Part shown: piece after piece, positions 51,514-60,660 of the stretch | Numbering within the stretch: position 1 is the stretch's first letter | How the letters are laid out: every line of letters starts with the position of its first letter | Assembly (NCBI RefSeq): GCF_000427665.1 | Contig: NZ_KE386572.1 | Span: 5,270,373-5,334,372 of the forward strand | Source: Geminicoccus roseus DSM 18922 | GTDB taxonomy: Bacteria > Pseudomonadota > Alphaproteobacteria > Geminicoccales > Geminicoccaceae | DNA: 64,000 bases | Reading direction: 5' to 3' | The notes under the pieces: generated by a model | What the model was told of the DNA's origin: nothing | Seen by the model: only the letters and a program-made list of their open reading frames with translations | Databases searched by the model: none | Position numbers and translations under genes: made by a program

Positions 51514-51906
51514 ATGGCCGCCCACGACCGGTTTCAGGCGATCGTAGTGTTCGAGGACCGCGCCGAAAGTCGCTGGCTGTCCTGGCTGCGGCCGGGCTTC
51601 CGCCACTGCTACTGCCTAGTACGCGCCGAACGCGGCTGGATCCTGGTCGATCCACTTCTGCATGATCTCCGGGTGGCTTGGCTAGACCTGCCGGATCAAT
51701 TTGATCTCGTCGAGCACTATGTCCAGCAGGGCCGCATCGTTCTGGCAGGATTCGCCGAAAATTCCGGCTTCGGCGCCAGCACATTCCGCCCGGTTACTTG
51801 CGTCGAGATCGTCAAGCGCACGCTCGGGTTGGGCCGGGCAGCGGCGTGGACACCTTACCAGTTGCATCGGGTCCTGTTGGCGCGCGGATGGCAACGATTT
51901 CTCTGA
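51514..51906 (+). CDS. Small prophage-associated protein, unknown function
   Basis: A 130-aa soluble protein, first gene of the virion module. It contains GFRHCYCLVRAERGWILVDP (His31, Cys32, Cys34) and TCVEIVKRTLGL (Cys96), an arrangement of His before Cys reminiscent of permuted NlpC/P60-type folds, but this is only a visual suggestion. Base composition is a little lower in GC than neighbours. The ATG at 51514 follows closely on the promoter; a second promoter separates it from the portal gene. Confidence 0.6.
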   Translation: MAAHDRFQAIVVFEDRAESRWLSWLRPGFRHCYCLVRAERGWILVDPLLHDLRVAWLDLPDQFDLVEHYVQQGRIVLAGFAENSGFGASTFRPVTCVEIVKRTLGLGRAAAWTPYQLHRVLLARGWQRFL

Positions 51907-51936
51907 TTGACCAATGTCCGATTATAGGAATATAGT
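51907..51936 (+). promoter_or_regulatory. Putative promoter upstream of portal gene
   Basis: TTGACC, 18-bp spacer, TATAGT, in a locally AT-rich patch directly after the 130-aa gene and 47 bp before the portal start. It is the best sigma70-like promoter seen in this part of the window. Confidence 0.6.
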
Positions 51937-51982
51937 CTGAAACACCGCACGAGCCCCCGGCGTCCCATCTCGGAGCCCCGCC

Positions 51983-53467
51983 ATGCCCCCCGTCGATCCC
52001 GATCTCGACCAGCGCTATCGTCGGGCACGCGAACGACGCCGGCAGTTCGAGCCGATCTGGCGCGAATGCCTGGCCTTCACCGCGCCGCAGCGCAGCCCGG
52101 GTTTGGAGGCTGCCGGCCGCGCGCCGGAGCGCCTGTTCGACTCCACCGCCGCGGATGCCGTGGAGCAGCTCGCCGCCAGCCTCCTGGGCGAGCTGACCCC
52201 GCCCTGGTCGTCCTGGTTCGGCCTGCGCGCCGGGCCGGACGTCCCCCGCCAGGATCAGGCCGAGGCCACCGAACTGCTGGAGCAGGTCGCCGCCCGCCTG
52301 CAGAGCCATTTCGACCATGCCAACTTCACCGTCGAGATCCACCAGGCCTTTCTCGACCTGGTCACCCTCGGCACCGCCACCCTCCTGTTCGCCGAGGCCC
52401 CGGCCGGCCGCGCCTCCGCCTTCCGCTTCACCGCCATCCCGGCCGCCGAGATGGCGGTGGAGGAGGATGCCGACGGCACCGTCACCGGCCATTTCCGCAC
52501 CAGCGCCATGGCGCTGACCGCCCTGCGCGCCCGCTGGCCGGACGCCCTGCTGCCGGCCGACCTGGCCCAGCAGAACGCCGAGCATCCCTGCCGGGTGGTC
52601 GAGGCGGTGGTCCCGGCCGGCAGCCAGTTCCACTACCGGGCCTGGCTCACCGACGACGAGGAGACCGGCCGGCCGCAGGCCCTCCTGGCGGAGGGGATCT
52701 TCGAGCAGCCGCCCTTCATCACCTTCCGCTGGATCAAGACCGCCGGCGAGGTCTACGGCCGCTCGCCGATGATGACCGCCCTGCCCGACGTGCGCACCGC
52801 CAACAAGGTGGTGGAGCTGATCCTCAAGAACGCCTCGATCGCGGTCACCGGGATCTGGCTGGCCGAGGACGACGGCGTGCTCAACCCGGCCAACATCAAG
52901 CTGATCCCGGGCAGCATCATTCCCAAGGCGGTGGGCTCCGAGGGGCTGAAGCCGCTGGAGATGCCCGGCCGGTTCGACGTCAGCCAGCTGATCCTGGACG
53001 ATCTGCGCGCCCGGATCCGCCACACCCTGCTGGTCGACCGGCTGGGCCCGGTCCAGGACGCCCGGATGACCGCCACCGAGGTGCTGGAGCGCTCGGCCGA
53101 GACCACCCGCCTGCTCGCCGCCGTGTTCGGCCGGCTGCAGTCCGAGCTGCTCACCCCGCTGGTGGCGCGCGGCCTGGCGATCCTGGCGCGCCGCGGCGAG
53201 ATCCCCGACCTGCGCCTGGACGGCCGCTCGGTCGAGCTGCGCTACCAGTCGCCCCTGGCCCGCCGCCAGTCCCGCCTCGACGTGCAGAACACCCTGCTCT
53301 GGCTGCAGACCGTCCGCGAGATGGGCGACCACGGCGCGTCCGTGGTCGACGTGCCGGGCGCTGCCCGCTGGCTCGGCCACACCCTGGGCGTGCCCGCCGA
53401 GCTGATCCTGGAGCGGGATGCGCTGGATGCCTTCCAGGCCGAGTTCCTGCGCCAGGTGCTGCCGTGA
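51983..53467 (+). CDS. Podovirus-type portal (head-to-tail connector) protein
   Basis: A 494-aa protein resembling T7 gp8-type connectors: RYRRARERRRQFEPIWREC start, FDSTAADAVEQLAASLLGEL, FRWIKTAGEVYGRSPMMTAL and RMTATEVLERSAETTRLLAA. Portal dodecamers form the DNA entry channel of the capsid and attach the tail. Length is close to the usual 500-550 residues and there is no interruption. It begins the ordered morphogenesis genes and overlaps the next gene (GTGA). Confidence 0.88.
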   Translation: MPPVDPDLDQRYRRARERRRQFEPIWRECLAFTAPQRSPGLEAAGRAPERLFDSTAADAVEQLAASLLGELTPPWSSWFGLRAGPDVPRQDQAEATELLEQVAARLQSHFDHANFTVEIHQAFLDLVTLGTATLLFAEAPAGRASAFRFTAIPAAEMAVEEDADGTVTGHFRTSAMALTALRARWPDALLPADLAQQNAEHPCRVVEAVVPAGSQFHYRAWLTDDEETGRPQALLAEGIFEQPPFITFRWIKTAGEVYGRSPMMTALPDVRTANKVVELILKNASIAVTGIWLAEDDGVLNPANIKLIPGSIIPKAVGSEGLKPLEMPGRFDVSQLILDDLRARIRHTLLVDRLGPVQDARMTATEVLERSAETTRLLAAVFGRLQSELLTPLVARGLAILARRGEIPDLRLDGRSVELRYQSPLARRQSRLDVQNTLLWLQTVREMGDHGASVVDVPGAARWLGHTLGVPAELILERDALDAFQAEFLRQVLP

Positions 53468-53694
53468 ACGGCGAGCCACTGGCGGACGAGCCTGCCGCGG
53501 ACGACCTGGCGCGCTGTGCCGCCAGGCTGTTCGCCTCCGCCGACGGACAGCGCCTGCTCGACCACCTGGAGCGCGCCTACCTGCTGCGCCGCGTGCCGCC
53601 GCAGGCCAGCGACCAGGAGCTGCGCCACATCGAGGGCCAGCGCTTCCTGGTGGCGCATCTGCAGTCCCTGGCGGCGCGCGGCCGCGGCCGCTGA
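53464..53694 (+). CDS. Bbp19-like small phage protein
   Basis: A 76-aa protein with GTG start overlapping the portal stop. The segment CAARLFASADGQRLLDHLER and the later QELRHIEGQRFLVAHLQSL resemble the small Bbp19-type proteins that sit between portal and scaffold genes in podovirus-like prophages. Function unknown. Assignment is by position and short motif. Confidence 0.6.
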   Translation: MNGEPLADEPAADDLARCAARLFASADGQRLLDHLERAYLLRRVPPQASDQELRHIEGQRFLVAHLQSLAARGRGR

Positions 53695-53726
53695 CCCCCG
53701 ATCCCCGACCCAAAGGCCATCCCGCC

Positions 53727-54557
53727 ATGGAACAGGACATGATCGCGAACATCCCGGAGGCGCTGCCCGACCCGGACGACCTCCTCGCAACCGCGCCGGC
53801 CGTCGACGAGGCCGCCCTGCCCGGGCCGGAGACGGAGGCGGAGGCGGAGGCGGAGACGGAGGCGGCGCCGGCCCTGGAGATCCCCGAGAAGTTCCGGGGT
53901 CCCGACGGGCAGCTGCGCGCCGACATGCTCCTCAAGAGCTACCTGGCCCTGGAGCGCAAGATCGGCGGGATGCTGCCCATGCCGGGCGATCCGGAGGACC
54001 GGGCGGCGCAGGAGCGGCTGTTCGCGGCACTCGGCCGGCCGGCCGATCCGTCCGGCTACGCGATCGAGCAGAAGGCCGAGTGGCTGGAGCGCGACCCGGA
54101 GCTCGACCGGCAGCTCCACGAGGCGGGCTTCAGCAACCGCCAGGCGCAGCTGGTCTACGACCTCGCTGCCGAGCGGATCGCGCCTTTGCTCGAGGCGACG
54201 CTGGCCGAGGTCGAGGACGCCCGCCAGGCACAGGCCAGCCGTGGCCGGCTAGAGGAGCATTTCGGCGGGCCCGAGCGCTTCGGCGCGGTGGCGCGCCAGC
54301 TCAAGTCCTTCGGCGAGCGGCACCTGGATCCGTCCACCTACCAGGCGCTCTCGCGCACCTATGACGGGGTGATGGCGCTGCACGCGATGATGCGCGCCAA
54401 GGAGCCGGAGATCGTCACCGGCGGCGATCCGTCCAACCTCGCCCCCGACCCGGAGAAGCTCGGCCGGATGATGCGCGACCCGCGCTACTGGCGCGACCGG
54501 GACAAGGATTTCGTGGCCAGGGTGACCGAGGGCTACCGCCGCCTCTACGGCGGCTGA
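53727..54557 (+). CDS. Capsid assembly (scaffold-like) protein
   Basis: A 276-aa, strongly acidic protein. Residues 25-50 are a low-complexity Glu/Ala run (ETEAEAEAETEAAP), then IPEKFRGPDGQLRADMLLKSY and a helical region rich in Glu, Arg and Gln, with a C-terminal REGYRRLYGG-like basic end (VTEGYRRLYGG). Composition and position between portal and major capsid genes fit a T7 gp9-type scaffold protein. The ATG at 53727 is the first good start after the previous stop. Confidence 0.75.
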   Translation: MEQDMIANIPEALPDPDDLLATAPAVDEAALPGPETEAEAEAETEAAPALEIPEKFRGPDGQLRADMLLKSYLALERKIGGMLPMPGDPEDRAAQERLFAALGRPADPSGYAIEQKAEWLERDPELDRQLHEAGFSNRQAQLVYDLAAERIAPLLEATLAEVEDARQAQASRGRLEEHFGGPERFGAVARQLKSFGERHLDPSTYQALSRTYDGVMALHAMMRAKEPEIVTGGDPSNLAPDPEKLGRMMRDPRYWRDRDKDFVARVTEGYRRLYGG

Positions 54558-54729
54558 GCCCCCGCACCCCGGCCCGATCTCGACGGGACCGGCGCGGACA
54601 ACCCCTGTCCCTGGGCCCGCGCCGCCCCTCTCACCCTCCACGGCTTCCTGCCCCGGGCCCGGCGCCAAGCACGTCGGACAACCCTTGCGCACGGCCACCA
54701 AGGCACCCAACGACAAGGGAAGGACCATC

Positions 54730-55548
54730 ATGTCCACCTCGATCGACCAGGCCTTCGTCAAGCAGTTCGAACGCGAAGTGCACGAGGCCTACCAGCGGCA
54801 GGGCAGCAAGCTCCGCCACACCATCCGGGTGAAGAACGGCGTCATCGGCAGCTCCACGGTCTTCCAGAAGGTCGGGCGCGGCGCGGCGGCGACCAAGGCG
54901 CGCAACAGCTTCGTGCCGGTCATGAACATCGAGTTCGCGACCGTCGAGGCGCGCCTCTACGACTATTACGCCGGCGAGTGGATCGACCAGCTCGACGAGC
55001 TGAAGACCAACATCGACGAGCGCAGCGTGCTCGCCAACACCGGCGCCTTCGCGCTCGGCCGCAAGACGGACGAGCTGGTGATCGAGGCGCTCGACACCTC
55101 CAATCAGGAAGCCGGCAGCGATGCCGACGGGCTGACCAAGGCCAAGGTGCTCAAGGCCTTCGAGATGCTGGGCGAGAACGACGTCCCTGATGATGGCCAG
55201 CGATACGCGATCGTCGGCTGGAAGCAGTGGTCGGAGCTGCTGAACCTGGCCGAGTTCGCCAACTCCGAGTTCGTCGGCGACGCCGAGCTGCCCTGGAAGG
55301 GCAGCCAGGCCAAGATGTGGCTGGGCACCACCTGGATCCCGCATTCCGGCCTGCCCCGCGAGAGCACGACCCGCACCTGCTACTGGTACCACAAGTCGGC
55401 GCTCGGCCACGCCATCGGCCAGGACGTCAAGACCGACATCAGCTGGCATGGCGACCGCGCCGCCCACTTCATCTCCTCCTCGATGTCCCAGGGTGCCGTG
55501 ATGATCGAACCCAAGGGCGTCGTGAAGATGCCCTGCCTGGAGGACTGA
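54730..55548 (+). CDS. Major capsid protein
   Basis: A 272-aa protein (MSTSIDQAFVKQFEREVHEA) matching the phage capsid family found in podovirus-like prophages; segments include FVPVMNIEFATVEARLYDYY, AGEWIDQLDELKTNIDERSV and WLGTTWIPHSGLPRES. It would form the icosahedral shell. GGAAGGACC precedes the ATG at 54730. Intact and of ordinary length for the family. Confidence 0.82.
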   Translation: MSTSIDQAFVKQFEREVHEAYQRQGSKLRHTIRVKNGVIGSSTVFQKVGRGAAATKARNSFVPVMNIEFATVEARLYDYYAGEWIDQLDELKTNIDERSVLANTGAFALGRKTDELVIEALDTSNQEAGSDADGLTKAKVLKAFEMLGENDVPDDGQRYAIVGWKQWSELLNLAEFANSEFVGDAELPWKGSQAKMWLGTTWIPHSGLPRESTTRTCYWYHKSALGHAIGQDVKTDISWHGDRAAHFISSSMSQGAVMIEPKGVVKMPCLED

Positions 55549-55551
55549 GCG

Positions 55552-55821
55552 ATGGCCTACAAAGCCGAGAACCTGAGCGTCCTGTCCTACGCCAACGGCT
55601 TCACGCTCTGGCACTACCGGACCGAGGACGTCCACACCACGGTCGACGGCGCCGGCTACTTCAACGTGGCCGCCAAGATGCTGCGGGTCGGCGACTTCAT
55701 CATGCTGAACGCCGGCCTGGGCACCTCGCCCAGCCATGGCGTGATGGTGGTGGTCGCCAATGCCGCGGGCGTCGTCGACCTCTCCAACATCGTCGCGTTC
55801 GGCTCGATGAACTCCGACTGA
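55552..55821 (+). CDS. Small virion-associated protein after the capsid gene
   Basis: An 89-aa protein (MAYKAENLSVLSYANGFTLW) starting 3 bp after the capsid stop. Similar small proteins follow capsid genes in many podovirus-like prophages. The beta-rich sequence (FIMLNAGLGTSPSHGVMVVV) would suit a capsid decoration protein, but this is inference. Confidence 0.65.
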   Translation: MAYKAENLSVLSYANGFTLWHYRTEDVHTTVDGAGYFNVAAKMLRVGDFIMLNAGLGTSPSHGVMVVVANAAGVVDLSNIVAFGSMNSD

Positions 55822-55881
55822 CCGGCCGGACGGTCCGGGCGGCGGCCTGCCGCCGCCCGGATCCTTTTCGAGGACAGGCTC

Positions 55882-56454
55882 ATGGCTTACAGCGACATCG
55901 ACCTCTGCTCGCAGGCCCTGGTGCGTCTGGGAGCGGCACCGATCGGCTCGTTCTTCGAGAACAGCGCCGAGGCGACCGTCGCCCAGCGCCTGTACGGCCT
56001 GGTGCGCGACGGCCTGGTCAGCGCGCATCCCTGGAGCTTCTCGATCGGCCAGGCCGCCCTGGACCAGCCGGTCCCGGCGGATTCGCAGGATTATGCCTTT
56101 CGGCACCAGCTGCCGGCCGACTGCCTGCGGGTGATCTCGGCGGGCGCGCACCGCGCCGGCCGCGGCCTGGACTACCGGGTCCAGGGCGGCGGCCTGCTCG
56201 CCGGCCAGGCGGCGATCACCCTCACCTACCAGCGCCGGGTGCCGGAGAGCGAGTTTCCCGCCTTCTTCGCCGCGGCCCTGGTGGCGCGGCTGGCCGCCGA
56301 GTTCTGCCTGCCGGTCACCGAGAGCGCCAGCCGCGCCGAGGTGCTGCGCAAGGCGGCCGACCTGGAGCTGCGCCAGGCGCGGCTGGTGGACAGCCAGCAG
56401 AGCACGCCCCGGCGCTTCGAGGACTTCACCCTGATCGAGGCGCGATTCGGATGA
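55882..56454 (+). CDS. Tail tubular protein A-like (gp11-type) protein
   Basis: A 190-aa protein starting AYSDIDLCSQALVRLGAAPI, the typical opening of T7 gp11-like gatekeeper proteins, with LVSAHPWSFSIGQAAL and YAFRHQLPADCLRVI. It should attach to the portal and connect it to the tail nozzle. Its stop overlaps the next gene (ATGA). Confidence 0.82.
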   Translation: MAYSDIDLCSQALVRLGAAPIGSFFENSAEATVAQRLYGLVRDGLVSAHPWSFSIGQAALDQPVPADSQDYAFRHQLPADCLRVISAGAHRAGRGLDYRVQGGGLLAGQAAITLTYQRRVPESEFPAFFAAALVARLAAEFCLPVTESASRAEVLRKAADLELRQARLVDSQQSTPRRFEDFTLIEARFG

Positions 56455-58376
56455 GCGCGGTCACCCTGGTCACCGCCGGCTTCACCGCCGGCGAACTCGA
56501 CCCGCGCCTGCTCGGCCGCTCCGACCTGGAGGCGCTCGGCAAGGGTGCGGCGCGGCTGGAGAACGTGCTGGTCCAGGTCACCGGCGGGGTGACCAGGCGG
56601 CCGGGCATGCGCCGCTCGGTGGACGTGCCGGGCGGCATCCGCCTGGTGCCGTTCGACGCCCCGGACGGTGGGGCGCTCTTGGCGTTCGGGCCGTTCAAGG
56701 TCGACGTGCTGATCAACGACGCCCTGGCGGCGACGCCGAATACCCCCGCCGCCGCCAACTGGACCTCCGCCCAGGTGCCGCAGCTGGCGTTCGCCAGGCT
56801 GGGCGAGAGCCTGCTGATCTGCCACCCCGACCTCGAGCCGCGCCAGCTGGTGCGCCTGGCCACCGGCGGCTGGCAGCTGCGCAAATGGGCGTTCGCGATC
56901 CCGCCGGGAGCGCCGGCCCCGTTCGCCTACCGCGAGCCGTTCGCGCGCTTTGCCGCCGACGAGGTGGCGATCCAGCCGGTCAAGGCCGGCCTTGCCGCCG
57001 ACCAGCCGATCCCGCGCGATTCGCTGGTCACCCTTTCCGCCAGCGCCTCGGTGTTCACCGCCTTCCACGACGGCACCCGGATCCGGATCAAGGGCCGCCA
57101 GGTCGTGATCCAGAACGTGCAGAGCGCCACCCAGGCGCTGGGCCTGGTCCTGGAGGAGCTGAACGACGGGCAGACCACGCGCAGCTGGGACGAGCAGGCG
57201 TTCAGCCAGGCCCACGGCTATCCGGCCACGGTCGGCTTCTGGCAGGACCGGCTGGTGGTCGGCGGCTCGCGCGACCTGCCGGACGCGGTCTGGATGTCGC
57301 GCACCGGCGCCTATTTCGACTTCGACGAGGGCACCGGCCTGGACGACGAGGCAATCCGCTTCCGGCTCGGCACCCAGCGCAACCACGCGATCCGGGCCCT
57401 GGTATCCGGCCGCCAGCTGCAGGTGTTCACCAGCGCCGGGGAATGGGCGCTGGCCGGCGATCCGCTCACCCCCGCCACCATCCGCGCCGACCAGCAGACC
57501 GGGATCGGCTCGATGGTCGGCCGCAACATCGCCCCGGTGGAGATCGACGGCGCCACCCTGTTCCTGAGCCGCAGCGGCAAGGAGCTGCGCGAATTCCTGT
57601 TCACCGACGACCAGCAGGCCTTCCAGGCCGCCGACCTCGCCGTGCTGGCGCGCCATCTCCTGGAGAACCCGGTCGACCTGGCCTTCGACCCGATCCGCCG
57701 GCTGGTGCTGGTGGTCAGGGCCGACGGCAGCATGGCCGCTTCCACCATCGACCGGGAGAACGGCATCGTCGCCTGGTCCAGGATCTCCACCAACGGCGCG
57801 ATCCGCTCGGTGGCGCACCTGGATGGCCGGACCTGGCTGCTGGTGGCGCGCGAGGGCGTGGTCGCCGCGGAGTACCTGGACGATACGATCGGGGTGGACG
57901 GCGCGCTCCGCTTCAGCGCCTCGCCCGGGCGCACGGTCTGGTCGGGCCTTGGCCGCTTCGACGGCCGCCAGGTCTGGCTGGTCGGCGACGGCCGGCCGGT
58001 GATGCGGGCGGTCGTCGCCGGCGGCAGCGTCACCCTGCCCTATCCGGTGACCGACCTCGTCGCCGGGCTTGCCTTCACCCACACGGTGGAGCCGGGCAGG
58101 ACCCTGCCGCTGGCCAGCCGCGCGCAGAACGCGCGCTACCGGACCGTGCGGATGGCGTTCCGCCTGCTCGGAACCAGCGCGCTGCGCCTGGACCTGGGCA
58201 GCGGCGCCATCCCACAGGCCCTGCCGGACCTGGCGGGCGGCTTCACCGGCGACCACGCCGTGCGCGTGCTGGGCTGGCGCCGCGGCATCGAGGCCACGCC
58301 CTGGAAGATCGTCCAGGACGATCCCAGCCCGTTCACGCTTCTCTCCGTGTCCCACCAACTGCAGGTGATCGACTGA
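56451..58376 (+). CDS. Tail tubular protein B-like (gp12-type nozzle) protein
   Basis: A 641-aa beta-rich protein similar in layout to T7 gp12 nozzle proteins but shorter (T7 gp12 is near 790). It starts VTLVTAGFTAGELDPRLLGR and LENVLVQVTGGVTRRPGMR, and contains QDRLVVGGSRDLPDAVWMSR and IPSMVGRN-like motifs (GIGSMVGRNIAPVEIDGATL). It overlaps the upstream stop and shares one base with the next start (TGATG). Confidence 0.82.
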   Translation: MSAVTLVTAGFTAGELDPRLLGRSDLEALGKGAARLENVLVQVTGGVTRRPGMRRSVDVPGGIRLVPFDAPDGGALLAFGPFKVDVLINDALAATPNTPAAANWTSAQVPQLAFARLGESLLICHPDLEPRQLVRLATGGWQLRKWAFAIPPGAPAPFAYREPFARFAADEVAIQPVKAGLAADQPIPRDSLVTLSASASVFTAFHDGTRIRIKGRQVVIQNVQSATQALGLVLEELNDGQTTRSWDEQAFSQAHGYPATVGFWQDRLVVGGSRDLPDAVWMSRTGAYFDFDEGTGLDDEAIRFRLGTQRNHAIRALVSGRQLQVFTSAGEWALAGDPLTPATIRADQQTGIGSMVGRNIAPVEIDGATLFLSRSGKELREFLFTDDQQAFQAADLAVLARHLLENPVDLAFDPIRRLVLVVRADGSMAASTIDRENGIVAWSRISTNGAIRSVAHLDGRTWLLVAREGVVAAEYLDDTIGVDGALRFSASPGRTVWSGLGRFDGRQVWLVGDGRPVMRAVVAGGSVTLPYPVTDLVAGLAFTHTVEPGRTLPLASRAQNARYRTVRMAFRLLGTSALRLDLGSGAIPQALPDLAGGFTGDHAVRVLGWRRGIEATPWKIVQDDPSPFTLLSVSHQLQVID

Positions 58377-58807
58377 TGGGTGCCGCAACCAGCCTCGCCA
58401 CGCTCGGCCTTTCCGCCGTGCTCGGCCAGCAGAAGAAGAGCCGTGCCAACGACCTGATCGAGGTCGACCGGATCCGTTCCGCCCAGGAGCTGAAGCTCCA
58501 GCAGGACATCGACCGGCGCAAGCGCGAGCAGCAGCTCGCCCGGGCCCTGGCCAGCGCCCGGGCCCGGGCCGGCTCTGCCGGGATCGGTTCCTATCGCAGC
58601 GCCGCCGACGCGATCGCGGCCGGGCTGCAGCGCCAGGCGCGCACCGAGCAGGCCGAGGCGGACGCCCGCGCCAGGCTGGCCCTGGACGGCAACGACACCC
58701 GCGCCGCCCTGCGCCAGCGCAACAACCTGCTGGACCAGCAGGGCAGCATTCTGGGCCAGGGAGTGCGCACCCTGGGTGGCCTGGCCGGCGGTTCGCTGCT
58801 CGACTGA
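58376..58807 (+). CDS. Putative internal virion/ejection protein (gp14-like)
   Basis: A 143-aa, Ala/Arg/Gln-rich helical protein with a short hydrophobic N terminus (GAATSLATLGLSAVLG), a coiled-coil-like centre (ELKLQQDIDRRKREQQLARA) and a Gly-rich end. By position after the nozzle gene and composition it resembles gp14-type ejection proteins. T7 gp15 and gp16 counterparts, which are very large, are absent. Confidence 0.6.
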   Translation: MGAATSLATLGLSAVLGQQKKSRANDLIEVDRIRSAQELKLQQDIDRRKREQQLARALASARARAGSAGIGSYRSAADAIAAGLQRQARTEQAEADARARLALDGNDTRAALRQRNNLLDQQGSILGQGVRTLGGLAGGSLLD

Positions 58808-58861
58808 GCGGCGGCCGGCCGCCCGTCGCACGGAGGACCCCTTCCCCGGAGCCGAACGACC

Positions 58862-60355
58862 ATGCTCGAGACCGGTGGCCGCAGCTTTCGCCAGTTCGTC
58901 TGGGTCTACAACCAGCTGCAGAACCGCGGCACGCCGGCCCTGCATGGCCGGGTGACCGACTGGCTGGAGCACAGCTGGCGGGACGGCGACAAGCGCCTGC
59001 TGCTCATGGTGTTCCGCAACGCCGGCAAGTCGACCCTGGTCGGGCTGTTCTGCGCCTGGATCCTGGCGAACGATCCCGATCTCCGGATCCTGGTGCTCTC
59101 CGCGGAACAGAATCTCGCCGACAAGATGGCGCGCAGCGTGCGGCGGATCATCGAGCGCCACCCGATGGCACGCCATCTGCTGCCCGAGCGCAGGGAGCAG
59201 TGGGCGGCCGACCAGTTCACCGTGGCCAGGCCCCGCGACTTTCGCGATCCGTCGCTCTGCTCGCGCGGGATCACCGGCAACCTCACCGGCCTGCGCGCCG
59301 ACGTGGTGATCTGCGACGATGTCGAGGTGCCCAACACCTCCGACACCCCCACCAAGCGCGAGGACATGCGCGAGTGCCTGCGCGAGCTCGACTACATCCT
59401 GATGCCGCAGGGCACGATCCTCTATGTCGGCACGCCGCACAGCTTCTACTCGATCTATGCCGACCAGCCGCGCAAGGAGCTGAAGGAGGACGCGCCGTTC
59501 CTGGCCGGCTACCGGCGGCTGACCATCCCGCTGCTCGATCCGGCGACCGGGGCGTCCGCCTGGCCCGAGCGCTTCTCGCCGGACGTGGTCGAGCGGATGC
59601 GCCGGCAGACCGGCCCGGCCAAGTTCCGCTCGCAGATGCTGCTGGAGCCGACCCATGTCCATGACGTGCGGCTGGAGCCGGAGAAGATGCGCCGCTATGC
59701 CGGGGCAATCGAGCTTGCCAGCGGCAACGGCGAGACCGTGCTGACCATTGGCGGCCGGCGCATGCTGTCCAGCACCTGCTGGTGGGACCCCTCCTTCGGC
59801 GACCCGAAGAAGGGCGACGCCTCGGTGGTCGCCTGCGTGTTCGTGGACGAGGAGGGCGGCTACTGGCTGCACGGCCTGCGCTACCTCACCCACGACCCGG
59901 CCAGGGTCGAGGAGCAGGACGAGGCCGACCAGCTCTGCCGCCAGGTGGTGGCGTTCGCCGAGGCGATGGCCCAGCCGGCGATCCGGATCGAGACCAACGG
60001 GATCGGCAAGTTCCTGCCCTCGCTGCTGCGCCGGGCGGTGGCGCGTTCGGGCTGCGGCTGCGCGGTGATCGAGCACGTCTCCACCCGCAACAAGGTCCAG
60101 CGCATCCTGGACGCGTTCGACCCGCTGCTGGCCGCCGGCCGCCTGCATGTCCACGAGGATGTCTGGCAGGGCGGCTTCGTGCAGGAGATGCGCGAGTGGC
60201 TGCCCGGGCGGGAGAGCCGCGACGACGCGCTGGACGCGGTGGCCGGCTGCATCCTGGAGGAGCCGGTGCGCCTGCGCGGCCTGCACGCCCTGCGCACCCG
60301 CAGGCAGTGGCGCGGCGGCGCGCCGCTGATGGCCAGGACCGGCTTCGACCTCTAG
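58862..60355 (+). CDS. Phage terminase large subunit
   Basis: A 497-aa packaging motor. The ATPase domain has an atypical Walker A FRNAGKST (51-58) and Walker B VVICDDVE with Asp152/Asp153; ILMPQGTILYVGTPHSFYSI follows as the coupling motif. The nuclease domain begins near WWDPSFGDPKKGDASVV and ends with RDDALDAVAG. T7-like terminases lie at the right end of the morphogenesis block, as here. No small terminase is recognised nearby. tRNA-Ser follows 46 bp later. Confidence 0.88.
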   Translation: MLETGGRSFRQFVWVYNQLQNRGTPALHGRVTDWLEHSWRDGDKRLLLMVFRNAGKSTLVGLFCAWILANDPDLRILVLSAEQNLADKMARSVRRIIERHPMARHLLPERREQWAADQFTVARPRDFRDPSLCSRGITGNLTGLRADVVICDDVEVPNTSDTPTKREDMRECLRELDYILMPQGTILYVGTPHSFYSIYADQPRKELKEDAPFLAGYRRLTIPLLDPATGASAWPERFSPDVVERMRRQTGPAKFRSQMLLEPTHVHDVRLEPEKMRRYAGAIELASGNGETVLTIGGRRMLSSTCWWDPSFGDPKKGDASVVACVFVDEEGGYWLHGLRYLTHDPARVEEQDEADQLCRQVVAFAEAMAQPAIRIETNGIGKFLPSLLRRAVARSGCGCAVIEHVSTRNKVQRILDAFDPLLAAGRLHVHEDVWQGGFVQEMREWLPGRESRDDALDAVAGCILEEPVRLRGLHALRTRRQWRGGAPLMARTGFDL

Positions 60356-60401
60356 ACCAGTTGCATCCCGGCCCGCCGCGGATTAAGCGCCTCCTGGTGC
60401 T

Positions 60402-60489
60402 GGAAGCGTGGCCGAGCGGTTGAAGGCAGCGGTCTTGAAAACCGCCAGGGGGCAACCCCTCGTGGGTTCGAATCCCACCGCTTCCGCCA
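60402..60489 (+). tRNA. tRNA-Ser (UGA)
   Basis: An 88-base type II tRNA. The 7-bp acceptor stem GGAAGCG (60402-60408) pairs with CGCTTCC (60479-60485), discriminator G, then encoded CCA. The anticodon stem GCGGT/ACCGC encloses loop CTTGAAA with anticodon TGA, reading UCA serine codons. A long variable arm and the T arm with GGTTCGAATCC follow. It is the nearest RNA gene to the virion module and tRNA-Ser genes are common integration targets. Confidence 0.96.
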
Positions 60490-60660
60490 ACACAAGCAGC
60501 GACCACCATGGAACGGCGAGGTCTTCGCTGATGGATCGTCCAGCGGTTCCGTGGGCACGCCATGCCCTTGGTCGCGAACCTGTCGCCAGGCTCTTGACCA
60601 GCGTCCGGTGCCGTTCTCGTTTACCTCTCCACCTGCCGCCCCATGGCGAACGCCGGCCGT

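Noticed and set aside
51812-53935. Long minus-strand open frame opposite the portal gene
   Set aside because: It is a codon-bias shadow of the portal and scaffold genes; the translation is Gly/Gln/His-rich with no family resemblance. The same applies to minus-strand frames at 54631-56151, 56226-58388 and 58136-60286.
60402-60489. tRNA-Ser as a demonstrated phage attachment site
   Set aside because: The position is suggestive, but I found no second copy of the tRNA 3' end near the left edge of the virion module and no integrase gene, so an att pair cannot be supported.
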